Assembly (NCBI GenBank): GCA_038363925.1
Contig: JAQQWL010000011.1
Location: 3,720,001 to 3,784,000, forward strand
Source of the DNA: Apiospora phragmitis
Taxonomy: Eukaryota > Ascomycota > Sordariomycetes > Amphisphaeriales > Apiosporaceae
Reading direction: 5' to 3'
DNA: 64,000 nucleotides
A model generated the notes under the pieces. The model did no database searches, was not told the DNA's origin, and was given only the letters and a program-made list of their open reading frames with translations. This document shows positions 12,301 to 25,293 of the stretch, in pieces; position 1 is the stretch's first letter, and each line of letters starts with the position of its first letter. The translations under genes were made by a program, and so were the position numbers.

Positions 12301-13862
12301 CTGAGCAAGATAATGACATGCCTGACAGTTACTGCAACATCATTATGAACCACCGGAAGATTTACCGGACAAGAACGAAACCCAAGAACTCGAAACCGTT
12401 CTTCAATGCAGGAACGGAGAAGTTCGTCCGTGTAAGTCACGGGATGGTGTTTTCATGCTAAACGAGAACTTGCTGACGAGCTGCAACAGGATTGGAAAAA
12501 CACGGAGGTCATCATCGCCGTTCGCGACGCACGGGAGAGAGAGGCCGATCCTCTAATTGGTATCGTCTACCTCCCACTCGAGAAGCTGCTTGCGAAAAGA
12601 AGCCAGGTCATGGAGACTTACCCCTTGGTGGGTGGAGTTGGCTACGGCAGAGCAAGGATAAGTGTCGTCTGGAGAAGCGTCGGCCTACAATTACCGCCTC
12701 ACTTGCGCGGTTGGGATTACGGCACCCTTGAACTGAAAGGAACCGCAAAAGTCAAGGCGGGCCTTCCCGACAGCCTGAAAGGTCATCGTATCAAGTTTCG
12801 CACCAACATGGGCCGCTGCAAGATGTACCCGAATAGCAATGGGCCTAGCGACGAATGGGTCCAAAAGAACAACGTCGACTCACAATTCCTTCCGGTGCGC
12901 AAGCGTTACTCTTCGCCGCTCGTCATGGAGTTTAGGCAGAGTAGCTTCGGACCAGACAGGACGCCGGCGTTTGCAGTGCTCTGGCTTCAGGGAATTACAG
13001 AAGAAGAGGATGAAACTCACACGGTGAAGGTATGGAAAGGTGGAAAGAATGCGCAGGCTCGGGCCGAGTCCTGTTGCGCCTACGGTGGCATGGAGGAAGG
13101 CGAGCAGCCTCTAGGGGAGATCGAAATCTCACTCAAGCTGTGGCGGGGCCTGTCGGGATACCACAAGGCCTACGCGGCCAAGGCGAAGAGCGACGACATG
13201 CGGAGTGTGATGGAGTGCCTCGATACGGTTTCCGATCAGGCTCTCGACGACGAGAGTGAAGATGGTCTGGTAGGCTCTGACTCTGATTCGGACGACTCGG
13301 ACGACGAGAATGATGCGAAGAAGGTCGACAGTCAGACCAAGAAGAAGCTGAAGGTGCACACAAACGACGATTCGTCCGTGGACTCTTCTGACTCCGACTC
13401 TGACGCTGGCGACGGCGGCAACGGGAAGAAACACGGGAAATCGAATTCCGTGGTATCCCTGTCGGGGCTCAAGAAGGCGAAGAACATTCTTAAGAACCCG
13501 ATCGACGGGACCATCGACACGGCTACGTCGGTCATGGCGCCGGGTCATGTCGATGCCGATGATAGCTCGCGTGGGTTGCGGAATCAGATGCGCGACTACA
13601 AGTAAGCGTCGTCCTTGCTCCTCTATGTAATTCCCTGTATAACGGGCTCTCAGAACCTGGCTTTTTATCTTTGCTGATCTATATACTAATGTGCGAAATC
13701 AGGGATCACAAGAACCAACTTCACAGGAAGCATCGCGGCATCATGCAATGGCGAGTGGCTCGGGAGGCCGACTATATCGGGTCTAAGCTCTCGAAGTTAA
13801 GTAACGTGTCGAGGATCTTCCACCATGGCGAGAAGGAGACGGGCATTGAGACAGAGGTTTAA
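9400..13862 (+). CDS. SMP-LTD and C2 domain protein, Mug190-like
   Basis: Large membrane-anchored protein resembling fission yeast Mug190 and, more distantly, tricalbins and extended synaptotagmins, which tether the ER to the plasma membrane and move lipids. Exons are 9400-10005, 10144-11217, 11267-12170, 12226-12431, 12490-13601 and 13703-13862, giving 1353 aa with all junctions in frame. The N-terminus is charged and Gln-rich (near 130-160). Two hydrophobic segments (about 276-297 and 303-325) form a hairpin anchor. The following segment (about 350-630, interrupted by an acidic Ser/Asp/Glu-rich insert) has SMP-like features, and a C2-like domain begins near 640. The C-terminal part has Ser/Asp/Glu tracts near 1180-1260 and a short basic last exon. 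Membrane-contact lipid transfer is inferred from the family. Confidence 0.85.
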
Positions 13863-16800
13863 TGGGTTGGGCTACATGGCATCCCATCTCCTTTCATTTT
13901 TTGATGACAGCTTACGAGGACTACGGCTTCTACGATAGGCGTCGCCGCTTGTGAGCTGAAAACAATGCTGTATGAGCTGGGCTCGTTTCATCTTGGATCT
14001 ATATAAGGCCAGGTAATAAGGCGTATTATTACCTATCAATTCGAACGGCTTATTAATCACGTGGTTGCTTACTATTGTCACCCTCGATGTTTTGTTGCAG
14101 CCGCCTCGGACGTGAAGCCCATAGTTTTTAGCTGGCAACATAATCCACCGTGAGAATAACCCCTCGGACCCCCTCCTCTTGGGCTGCTTTCAATCCCACT
14201 CATTCCTAATGTTCTACTGCCTGATGGGTAGGGAGGTTTTATTCTCCCCACCATCTATTCGCTCCACGGAGAAAGGCTTGTTATGAAGCCTGAGACCAAC
14301 ACCCAAGTATTCGGGCAGCCAGGACAGTGTCATGACGGAAACTTTTCCAATCCCACACAGCTGGATTTTGGTGCATTTAGATATCCCCCAACGTATATAT
14401 TTGATCATCTCGATTGGCTGATCCATCGGCGGGCGGGTATACCGTACTAGGTAGCAGTAGCAATGTCGCCATCGCCGATTTGTCTCGAGTGGTGTGGGCC
14501 AGCACCGAGACGGACGGACATGCGCGAGTAGCTGATTGCGGTGGTCTGTCCAAGACTTTTCCATCGACATTTTACCTAACCAGAGAGCCGACCCCACCTC
14601 CAATGCCACCTCCACTTCCCAGCTCGTACACCGGCGCCCCCTGAAAGTTTGTTAAATCCATACCCTTGTGTGAGAGCCCTTGTACAGGTATTTCATGCGT
14701 CCGCAATACCTCTATCTGCTGAAACGTATGACAGTTACCTAGTTGCGGCATATCTTTTACGGTGGTATTTCTCTCTGTTTTTTTATGTTTCAAATAGGCC
14801 GTCGATGTACTCCCTACTGAAATATGGCCTGTCGATACTTCATCTGAAGTCCGAAACGGTATCCGTCTTTTAACAAACTTTCAGGGATGCTAGTGTATGT
14901 ATGTAAGCCGGTGGGTGGATTGGATCATCGATGGGATGGCGCGATATTAGTGGGCTGGGTTTTCTATTGCTCCAAATTGTTTTTTCTGACAAGACAATGA
15001 TATGACATCTCGCATCTAGAACATTGGCTGCTTATAGCTCTGTAGTAGAATATTCCGTCTGCATGAATGGCCGAATCCGAGGACGGAGATTTCGCGACGA
15101 ACGAGGAAAGGCATCCGACCGACCGGACGGAAACGAGAGAGAGCGAGAAGGAAACACAAAGATTCTCCCTTCATTGGCTTGGAAGTTGGCTCTCGGACGC
15201 AGGTGGTCAAATTATGTATCGGGAATTGAATTGGCGCTGGCAAGGGTAGGCTTCCCATCCCTGTTCATATTGAGTCTAGAACGGGTTCCAATGGCCTTTT
15301 TACCCCTGGCACTGGTCAGGGCTACATACTGCTACAACCTATAATTCATGCAAGCACGCAGCTTATTGATGAGCGAAGGAACAGAAAGAGAGAGAAAACC
15401 CCGATATCTCTATCTTTGCTCCGGAACTAGTAGGTACTGTCCTGTCAGCTATCAGCTAGCAAGGCAGTTGACTCTAGCCTCCTAGCTCTCCTAGCTCTGG
15501 CCTGTCAAGTGGTGTGTATCTGGCAAGAGCCGAAACACTGACGGAAGGCGCTGACGGAAGGCGATGACGAGTAATGCCATACTAGATCATATGTGTACGA
15601 ACGGTTTGCGTACAGTAGGTGGTGGCTGTTTCAGCTTGTGTATACGTACGTAGGGATGTGTAAAATACATCGCTTCCAACATGAGGATGATGTAGATACT
15701 CACCATATATGCACCCTTGCTACGTTGAAAAGGAGAAAGCGACGGGGACAGAACAGCAGTTGCACTACCAGAGATCCTTCTGCTTATATACCTACAGTAC
15801 ACATATCCCGTGTGTTTGATTGCGCGGTTGCTGTGGGTGAGAGAATGGGCGGGAGGATCCGGATACGTATGAGTATATCAATCGCATTTGAAGTGCCTGT
15901 CGGTCGGGTGTCCACTACAAAAACATCCAAAATTGATGGAGAAAAATTAACCGAACGTTCGAGAGAGCTTGGCTGCTGTGCTGTTCCCAGCTGCGCACAC
16001 ACCCGGTCCTTGCGCCTTGATTTCTCCCCTTCTCGCCCCTACCTAGTCAGTCAGGTCCGCCTTATTGGAAAGTTTGAGCCAGAATTCCCCATTGCGGGAG
16101 CCTCCATTGTTCGGGTTTGCAGGATCGAAACAGACTGGAATAACAAGGGTTCTCCCAGATCTCGCTGCTCCGTTGGAAGAAGTGGGTATGGCAGATTATC
16201 CTCTGGATTGCCTGTCAGAGTATAGAGGCCCCGGCCCATACGGCGGAAAAGTGCATTGAATATGCTGTGTTTCGAGACAGACGGAGGAGAGTAACCAGAA
16301 ATGAATGGCGGCTCATGTTCAGCTGCGCTCTGGAGTCTGCAGAGGCTCGTTATTAGCTCGAAACACTGTCATCTCCATCTGGATACATGGATGGATATAT
16401 ACTGTACAGTACCCGACCCTTTTCCCACTAGCCCTCTTACTTACAGCAGCCAGTGGAAGGCTTAGCTGCATGTGTGTCCTCGGGGCTAGACTGCAAAGGT
16501 GATAACACGAAAAGCCCTGTAGTATTAGCAGCTGCATACAGTAAAGGCAGTGTGTAACTAGCCTTCCCCGGCCTACAACGTCCCACTGGGCTTGCATGCT
16601 ATGCTTGCTGCTACTATGTATCCATTCCACTCCTTCGACTCGACCTTCCTCCAGTGTCGCCCTGTTGCCCGCAATCTCACCCAATTTTTTTTTCATCTAC
16701 CTTCCATTTCCACCGTGCAAGTGGTGTGAGCATCCGGGCCAGAGTGTGAAGGTTGTCGCCTGCTTTTCGTTTCTAATCTTTTGGTTGTTTTTGCTCAGTG

Positions 16801-17317
16801 GCCAACAAGCTTGCTGTGTCATCGCAATATCACAAGGGTGGTCGGAGGTTGGCTCCGGTTTTAGCTCATACATCTTCAGCCTGCTTTGATTTTTACTTTC
16901 ATTCTTTGCCGCAACCCGAGCAGCACTGAGCAGAGCCAACGAACGTTCCAACACACACGTGCCTGACGGGGCGTGGCAGCGGTTTCCTAGATCGCGCCAA
17001 TTCTACCCGCTGGCCCTACAGCCTCCGCCCTTGCCGATCCCTCCTCAGCCATTCCACGCAAGCTCGCGATCGCCCGCGATTCAGCAGCACTCAGGATCCG
17101 AGTAATGCTGTTCGCCAACCGCCTGGAACTGATATAATACAATATAGATCCAAGCTTTTTAACGAGGAGGATCCCTCACCCCTCCCCCAGCAGTCATCCG
17201 ATCAAGAAAAGAAGAGAAGAAGAAAAAGCGCCTGGCCATCAGACGAACAGAGGAGGATGCATAGGACAACGCGCCTCTCTGACTCCCTCTTATAGGTAGT
17301 CCTTTCCTCCGTCAACC
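13863..17317. other. Long intergenic region before the histidine kinase
   Basis: About 3.4 kb without a supported gene; the open frames are short and lack domains. It contains the 18-bp inverted-repeat element at 14639-14886 and a short duplicated motif (CTGACGGAAGGCG) near 15538-15562. A pyrimidine-rich stretch precedes the kinase ATG, suggesting a long 5' leader or regulatory region for the kinase. Confidence 0.5.
14639..14886. mobile_element. MITE-like element with 18-bp terminal inverted repeats (candidate)
   Basis: The 18 bases CCCTGAAAGTTTGTTAAA at 14639-14656 recur as an exact reverse complement at 14869-14886, enclosing about 212 bp with no coding potential. Size and structure fit a miniature inverted-repeat transposable element. 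I see no clear target-site duplication (flanks GCC and ATG differ), so an old insertion or a fortuitous inverted repeat remains possible. Confidence 0.4.
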
Positions 17318-20300
17318 ATGAGGATCGCGATACGGGAACAATTAGCGGCCCTGGTGCTGTCTGCCGTGCTCTGTGCCCTCGCCATTGTCGCGATACCGAC
17401 ATGGGTCTATGTGAACAACTTCGTCACCAGCGTCGGGAAGGACTCGCTGTCGCTGACGGCCTCCCTCAAGGCCGCTCAGGTTTCTTCCGAGATTGAGCTG
17501 GTCCAGACCACATGCAAGATGATATCCACGCGACTCCTGATCCAGAATGCCCTGAAGGAATACTACCGCGGCAACGATTCCCCCTCCAACTGGAACCTGG
17601 CTGCTAGCGATTTGCTAAGCGCCCTTACCACTGGTGACCAAGCCAATACTTCCAAGGCGAATCTGCTGCAAGCCCGACTGTACTCTCGAAATGACACGGG
17701 CAAGTCAGATACGGGCCTCTTCCAGATAACAGCCCCGACTTCTGAGCGCATCAAGCTCCCTTACAAAACGTCCAATGGCTCCGATGTCTATCTGGGCGAC
17801 GAAGGGCAGGGATATCCAGCCGCACTGTACCCGAACATCACCTACTACCCCACCGACCAGCCAGATCCTCTTTCGCCCTCCGCGAATCTTTCTACTGCTC
17901 GGCCCTTTCCTGAGGTACGTATCGATAAGTCCGCAGACGGCCTCATATTTGGGCCGTTCGTACTCAGCGTGGATTATGCGTTGATGTCCCTGACGCTCCC
18001 TATCCGGCAAAATTCCAACAGCACCATCATTCTCGGGTACATGACCATGGTCGCCGAAGCTTCCTCGTTGATCAGCATCATGAGGTCCAGGGAAGGTCTG
18101 GGCGATACCGGCAGCGTCCTCATCATTGGCCCTGATTCCGGCTGGAATCGTTTCAACAAGTACAACCTCCCTGCCACTTCTAGGCAGCCTGCTGCCAGAA
18201 ATTTTAGCGACGTGATGGTCAGATTCGTGCTCCCGCCGATCCCTCCACCGGGCGCTGCCGAGAGACACACGGACTATAACTTTGCTTCAGGCAATTACCA
18301 GGACTCTTTCAAAGTGAGCCGCTATCTGGCGGTGCTGTGGGCGCTCACCAGACAAAACAGAGCTGTGAACAATGCCAGCGCTACTTTGTCGACATCAAAC
18401 GAACAAGGAATACCCGTTGCCGCGGGCTACGCTCGCCCGCAGACCGGCCTAGTCAATTGGACACTGGTGGTAGAGAAGGAGAAATCCGAGGCTTATCGCC
18501 CCGCGAACACGCTTCGCAAAATTCTCCTGGGCTGTGTTTTTGGAACTGTCGGTGTCATTATTCTCTTGATAGTTCCCTGTGCGCATCTAAGTGTTCAGCC
18601 GATTCGGCGGCTCAAAGCGGCCACTGAGAAATCAGTCGCGCCTCCTGGCTACGGCTCCATGAGTGAATTCGATTATGACGAGGATGACCCTGACATGCCG
18701 CCGTCTACAGGTCACTCTAGCAGGTCTAAAAAGGGCTTTTTCGCTAAGCTGAGAAGGACGTTTCGACGCGCGAGACGGTCTGGGCCTTCGCCGTCAGTGC
18801 ACGACAGCGATCCGAGGCGGCGTGTCTTTAAGATCCCCGGCAGAGTACGTGATCGCAAGCACTGGATCACAGACGAACTTACCGAGCTGACGACGGTGTT
18901 CAACGATATGGGCGACGAACTCCTCAAGCAATACACTTCCCTTGACGAAAAGGTAGCCGAGCGAACAAGCGAGCTTGAGATCAGCAAGAAGGCCGCCGAA
19001 GCAGCCAATGAAAGCAAGACGCTCTTCATTGCCAACATCTCTCACGAACTGAAAACGCCACTCAATGGCATCCTTGGCATGTGTGCCGTTTGTATGGAAG
19101 AGGACGATTTGATGCGCATCAAGCAGTCTCTCAAGACATTATACAAGTCGGGCGATCTGTTGCTTCACCTTTTGGAAGATCTGCTGAGTTTTTCCAAAAA
19201 TCAGATCGGCCAGCAACTGAGTCTCGAAGAGAAGGAATTCAGGCTAGGCGATATTCGATCGCAGGTCTTGACAATTTTCGATAAGCAGGTTCGCGAAGGC
19301 AAGATCGTGTTTTCGGTCGATTTCCTTAGTACGGACATGGACCCTGGCCGGAGCCCTGAACGGGCCAGCACCGAGATCATCGACCCTAAGCTACCTGCTA
19401 TTGGTCCGCAGGGGACTGGCAGGTTGAAGGATATGTGTCTCTGGGGCGACCAGCACCGAATTCTCCAAGTTATTATCAACTTGGTCAGCAACAGTCTGAA
19501 GTTCACACCAGCTGGTGGGAAAGTCTCGGTGAGGATACGATGTACCGGTGAGATCGAACAACGCATGGATGAGAGCCGGAGCTCGTCCTTCTCTAAGGGT
19601 TCAGGCCGAGCAGGACGCACCCGTCACCGGATGGGGTCTGGGTCTAACCACTCGGCCAGCTCTAGTAAGGGGCAAGGAAAATCCCAGTCCTACAAGGGTG
19701 GCACTGCGCTCACTATTAATCCTATGGATCCCAAGGCCACACCGCACGTACAAGTGCGCGAGCGATCACCAACGCCACCACCTAGCAATGCGAAGTCGTA
19801 CATGTTTGAGTTCGAGGTAGAAGATAAGGGCCCCGGTATTCCGGAGCACATGCAGCAACGTGTATTTGAGCCTTTCGTACAGGGTGATCTGGGTCTGAGC
19901 AAAAAGTTTGGGGGAACCGGTCTTGGTTTGAGTATCTGTCAACAACTTGCCAACTTGATGGGCGGTAACATCGATCTGCGGAGCACCGTGGGCACTGGCA
20001 CTACGTTTAAGATGCACATCCCCTTGAAGTACACCAAGGACAGGTAAGCATGACCCTTAAGCCGGAATGGGGCTATTCACTAACCCATGGCCATCTCAGA
20101 CCTTCTAGCACCGCCTCGAGCAGCATGAAGTCCCGGGCTCCCAGTGTGACGTCAGCAGACGGGGAGAACATACGAAACTCCATCCCGGCAAAGGCAACGG
20201 CAGCAAAGACGACGAAGGCTGAAGCTAAGGCTACTGTGTTGGATCAACAGCCTCGTCTTGTCGGCCTGAGCCAGCCGTTCTTTGCAGCTCATCCTCAACC

Positions 20301-20940
20301 CGGAACTAAGCCCAGTACCGAAGAACACTTCAAGGCCATCGACCGCGCCATGGCCAACAAGACGGGTGTGAAATTGCGAGTTTTGGTAGCCGACGATAAC
20401 TCGACGAACATCGAGGTCGTGAGCAGAATGCTAAAGCTCGAGGACATCTACGATGTTACCATCGCGAAGGATGGACAAGAAGCTTACGACCTGGTTAAGG
20501 CGAACATGGATAAGAATCTCAATTTCGATGTGATCTTCATGGACATCCAAATGCCCAACCTCGATGGACTACAGAGCACGCGCTTGATCCGGAAAATGGG
20601 CTACTCGGCCCCTATTGTGGCCCTGACGGCCTTCTCGGAAGAAAGCAATGTCAAGGAGTGTATGGAGTGCGGCATGGACGAGTTCTTGGCCAAGCCCATC
20701 CGCCGACCGGCTCTGAAACAGGTGCTGAAACGGTTTGCTACCATCCCCGAGGAACCAGAAACGGCGTCGGTGAAGAGCAAGACGCCGAGTCCGACTACCG
20801 AGAGGAGTCCAGCGCCGGTACCCACCTCCAACACAATACCGGAGGTCAAGGAGAAGCCGGAGGTCAAGGAGAAGGAGCACGTTTCAATGAACGGGTCTCC
20901 GCATTTGCCAGCGAATGGCATAACGACGAACGGGTTATGA
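17318..20940 (+). CDS. SLN1-like hybrid sensor histidine kinase
   Basis: Plasma-membrane hybrid histidine kinase of the Sln1 type, expected to feed a phosphorelay to an Ypd1-like protein and the HOG MAP-kinase pathway in osmosensing. Exons 17318-20043 and 20100-20940 give 1188 aa. Layout: transmembrane helix about 10-33, an extracellular sensor of about 365 residues with many NxS/T sites, second transmembrane helix about 400-425, linker and coiled coil (about 525-565), HisKA with phospho-acceptor H576 in [11 protein letters not shown], then HATPase_c with N-box LVSNSLKF, G1 EDKGPGIP and G2 GTGLGLS. The receiver in exon 2 has ADDNSTN, phospho-acceptor D1057 (IFMDIQMPN) and the LAKP lysine. A Ser/Gly/Arg-rich insert of about 70 residues splits the ATPase domain between the N-box and G1 box. 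Confidence 0.93.
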
Positions 20941-22582
20941 CACGGAAAGCTGCAACTTGCAAGACAAATCGATATAACAACATGACACATTCACTTGCGT
21001 CTCAAATTTCCGTCCCATCTTCCTCTCAGTCTTTCGTCTATACCATCACGTTTTACACCGGCCAGCGATGCTCTATACCCGTTCTTTGTATTTTATAAGC
21101 ATACTTTTGCTCCGCCATGGGTTTTCGGCGAATTGAGCGAGGTCGGTTGACCTATTTGACCAAAAAAAGAACCAAAGAGGAGGGAGGCTACGATTGCAAC
21201 CGGCACAAACGGAACATGGTTTGCAATCTATCGGGAGTACAACAATGGCGTAGTGGCGTTTCACAACCAGCAGCGCCCATACTATGACGGGATAGTATGT
21301 GGGGATGGTGCTCGCAAAAGGGGTCTTTTTTTGTTCTTTTTTCTGTTCACTTGTCTCTTTTATATACTGCGTATTGTAATTGGCCTCGAGGGTCTCTGTC
21401 TTTCTAGGTCATCCGTCTCTTTTGACTTATTCATTTCTTTTTCATTCCCACTTTCCCATCTATTTTCTATACATATCTCAATCGGGTTTGCGAAAAGAAA
21501 GCGGTAGCAGAGAAGAAGAAGAAGAAGAGGAAGAGGAAGTTACTGCCCATCATGGGATTTTTATGAAGAACAAGAGGAGATATTACTACCTGAGAGGACG
21601 ATCCCGTGGGATAGTTGGCCGATAACGAGGGGGTTAGAAAAGCGCCGTAATAAACGAGAGAACGAGAAGAATGAATAAGTGACTTTAAAAAACATTCAAC
21701 TTTCGTAACACTTCCCTTATGTTGAAAGACATACTTCCAAATACTACGTGCAATCTGGCCTGGTTGTATTTGGGTGTCAACGACTGAAACTATACTTACA
21801 CCAATGGCGACGCAGCTCAGGGTCTCGTCATATTGGAAAAGGGGTTGCCTAAGAAATACTATCACCTCACGCACGAACAGAAGCACTTCTACACTGACTG
21901 GCCTTGCCCACCCCTCTCCTCACCATACGCGCCTAGATCAAGCAGGACAGCGGTCGCCTATCACTTGGTAAAAAAAGAAAGCAGGGATGACATGGGCGTA
22001 AGCAATTCATTTACTGCTGCATTTCGTGAGTCAAAAGCTATGAACACTGTGAACGGCATGCAACCCCCAACTCCCAAGCGGTTAGCTCCATCGTGAAATC
22101 TCATCTCTTGTCCAAAGACACCGACCGCACCCCTAACGTCCAGGCCAAAGTATTGAAAGGCAAAGGGGGAGGAGGGAGAACGGACCGAAGAAGGAACGTT
22201 GCCTCTCTCTCTGTGTATGTGTCTCACACCCACAAAGACGTGCGCGTCATTTAAAAAAACCATCGACCAAATGCAAGGAAATATCCATTCATCAAGGCCC
22301 TCATATCATCAGGGGTCCATAGTAAAAAGCAGCAAGGCCGCAACATTGAAATCAAGGCCAGTAAAAATATCCCGAGATGCTGGGAAAAGGGGTATTAAGC
22401 GTCTCATCACACGCCTTCGCCCCATGGCCAGAGGACCGTTCAAAACGCCATGATAAACCTGTCATCGTAGTTGATACAAGAAAGGAGAGAAGGAGAAAAA
22501 ACGTCAGGCACGACCAAATCAATGGTACTGTTTATGTGGGAGGGAGTACGACTGGATAGTGAAAGGAGATAATAGTTCCCCT
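20941..22582. other. Convergent intergenic region
   Basis: Lies between the stops of the histidine kinase and MAF1. It includes T-rich and GAA-rich low-complexity stretches near 21320-21540. No supported gene; presumably long 3' UTRs. Confidence 0.5.
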
Positions 22583-23767
22583 TCACACGTCCAACTCCAT
22601 GCGCGCAGCGATATCCTCGCTCATTCCGCGCTGAGGACTTCGGGCTACCGATCCTTCTTCGTCAGCATCGCCTTCTTCGTCGCTCTCTTCACTTTGCAGG
22701 TAGTCATCATCGGAATCGTCCTTGCTCATCTCCGTGAGCGGGTCGAAGTCAATGTCCTCATCAGGATCCCACATGACGGCGTCGGCCGTGTCGCTGTCGT
22801 AGTCATCCTCGCTAGCGACGACGCGATCCGCGTACTGGTCGCCGAGCCAGTACTTGGCTCGCTTGCTGGCGCCGCCCGCCGACGCCATCTGCGCTTCGGC
22901 TTGACGCTTGGCAAACGAGTTACTGCCGCGCCTGCCGGCGTGGGGTTGTAGCGCCGGTGAGTTCACGACCACCGGCACGCCCCGGACGTACAAGTACGCG
23001 ACGCGCTTGAGGGATTTGTTGAAGAAAAAGTAATGCACGCGCCAAATGGCGGCTTCTTCTCCATCAAAGGGATCGTCCGAAGGCTGGTAGGAGAAGCAGG
23101 TGCAATCCTTGAGCTTCATCTCCTTATCTATCATAGCCCACATTTGCGGGCCCCATACGGGACTACTCATGGGTAGGCTGGCATTCGCAGCCACGGCAGC
23201 GGGGGAAGTGCTGTATGTCCGGAACGATGAGCCCACGTTCGGCGCCAAATACGAAGACCCGCGCGGGCGTGCATTGCTCATTGTGTTGTCAAACGTAGCC
23301 ATGGCACTTTGTAGAGACTTCTCCCGACGAAAGTCTGCGGGCCGCAAGACATGGGAGAAGTCGTAGTTCGGATGGCTCGCGTTAAGGGTCGCGATGAGAT
23401 AGGCAAAGGTGCGCCTGCTGGAAATCTCGGACATTGACCCGAACGGGCTCGATCGCGACAGATTGAGGGACGCAGCCATCTGCTCGCGTTGCGGCGGCGA
23501 TAAGCTCGCGCCGAACTTGAGGAGGGCCTCGTGGCGCGATTCAAGTGATCGATCAATAGATTTGTAGAGTTTCTTATCGGTCCCTGCAGCTTTCGTCGTG
23601 TACAAATCGCAGCCTCCGCTAACCCGGCAATCCGAAGTCAGGAAGTTGAGCGCCGACGTCACCGTGTCGAAATCGCGAAGAGGTAGAAACTGCGGGAAAA
23701 CAGGTTAGCTGATGCAACGGCGCAAGGATCCTGCTCAAGATTATGGAGGCTGTATGCAAACCTTCAT
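22583..23767 (-). CDS. MAF1: MAF1, repressor of RNA polymerase III
   Basis: Nuclear-cytoplasmic regulator that represses RNA polymerase III under nutrient limitation and stress, downstream of TOR and PKA. The first exon is only two codons (23767-23762, Met-Lys). After a 72-bp intron the second exon runs 23689-22583, giving 370 aa. The join creates the conserved start MKFLPLRDFDTVTSALNF. Further Maf1 blocks are the DYDFSHV-like SHPNYDFSHVLRP segment, WAMIDKEM, CTCFSYQPSDDPF and WRVHYFFFNKSLKRVAYLYV. The C-terminal third is Asp/Glu-rich and likely disordered. A basic stretch (KRQAEAQ, SKRAKYW) could serve nuclear import. The start relies on the two-codon exon, which matches the family. Confidence 0.95.
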
Positions 23768-25293
23768 ATTGGAGATGTTGACGCAATAATAGCACCTGAA
23801 CGCAATGCTGAATAATTGATGGAATGTGGTCGTGGCGACGTTGGCGACTCATGCGCTAATGACGTCGCGCAGTTGTTTCAAACGAGGAAGGAAGGTATCA
23901 TCAGAAGCGGTGTCGTTGCGGTCTGCAAGAGACAGATAATTGTCCCCGAACAACCCAGTCGAGTCAAATAAAGTGGTTGCGCTGCTGCACCTGGCGCAAT
24001 GAGGCGGATGGTTAAGAGGTATCGGTGTGGTGATGCTTATGTCTAACGGTATAGTGTGTCCCTACTGCGATTGCTTGCGAATAGGCAATACACGCTTGAC
24101 TCGGTCCCGGCGTGTCAAGTTAAGAATGAAACGGGCTAGACGATAGTCGCCTAGCAGAGACGAGAAGACATAATGCGAGAAGTGAATAGTCGAAGTAAAA
24201 AGGTGGTTGTTGTTGGTTGAGATCCCAAGAGAGAAATCGGGAATTGGCAAAAGGAGACAAAAGGTTGAAGTTGTAATCGGACTGACGGGAATCATGCGGG
24301 TGATGTTTGATCAGCTGATGGGTATGGGAGGTGAGGGTCACTGTAGGGGGGGATCGTTATCTTCAGTTGCGCTACTACCTTTGACGCTATGATGCGTTGT
24401 TCTTCCCGGCTTCGGTGCTCCAACTCTCTCCCTCGCAAAGAAGTAGAAACAGAAACAGCCATGTTCCCGTCTTGACCTTGGCAGTTGCTTTGCGTGGGGT
24501 ATCTCTGGATTGGGCAGAGGGATGTAGGTAATGGTTAGCAGCGCCAGAGTGCTGAGGTGTCGGGGTCGGGTCGGTGTCGGGTTGGTGTCTGGTTGGTGTG
24601 GATGGGTTGAACAGCTAAACTCGCACGGCTATTGGAGCTAGGCCACCCAGCTGGGGGGCCTGTAGACGAATCGGATTCCGATAGGGGGCCACGGGTCGAC
24701 AACACCGCCTGCCAAGGAGCCTCAGTCCATGACCCATCTGCAAACGGACTCGTAATTAGTATCCAAGTCAAGAATCAGCATATCATTTCGAGTCCGTTAT
24801 GTATCGTTAATATGCCTGGTCTGGTGGTCATTGCATTTCAAGGGGGGAGGGGAGCTGCTTGAGCATCCATCCCCACCATTGCGGCGATTCATAGGAACAC
24901 ATTGAAGGGGGCTTCTTGTTGGCATGTGTCTCAAAAAAAGGTCATCACGAAAGTCTTTTTTATTCCACTGATAAATAGATCCTGTTGTACAGGTTCTTGT
25001 GGCATGGTGACCTGCCGCTCTCCTCTCTTCCTTGCGGCACTCTAGATATCCAAAGATGCATTGCATCCCTTGATGTTGCCGTTCTCAGTCTCGCCCAGAG
25101 GACTCAGAGGAGTCCATGCTGCTTCAATGTCGATTTGATGTCTTCGTCGGCCTGTGGTCACATCGAGCAGAGACCGTTCATCAGCGCAAGCCATGGCCAA
25201 GAATCTTTGTCTTTGAGAAAGCCTGCCCACTATGTCGGGATGCTGCCACATGCCGTGCTGCATCGTTGGTAGTATACATGTTGATGATGCGCT
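23768..25293. other. Intergenic region between MAF1 and AP-1 sigma
   Basis: No supported gene in about 1.5 kb. It contains the MAF1 promoter and the 3' UTR of the AP-1 sigma gene, with GGGTCGG/GGTTGG-type simple stretches near 24560-24610. Confidence 0.5.

Noticed and set aside
13129..13548. 139-aa minus-strand open frame inside the Mug190-like gene
   Set aside because: Shadow of an acidic, GC-rich coding exon on the other strand.
15593..16225. 210-aa open frame upstream of the histidine kinase
   Set aside because: Composition is not coding-like, there is no domain, and several equally long frames overlap in this region.
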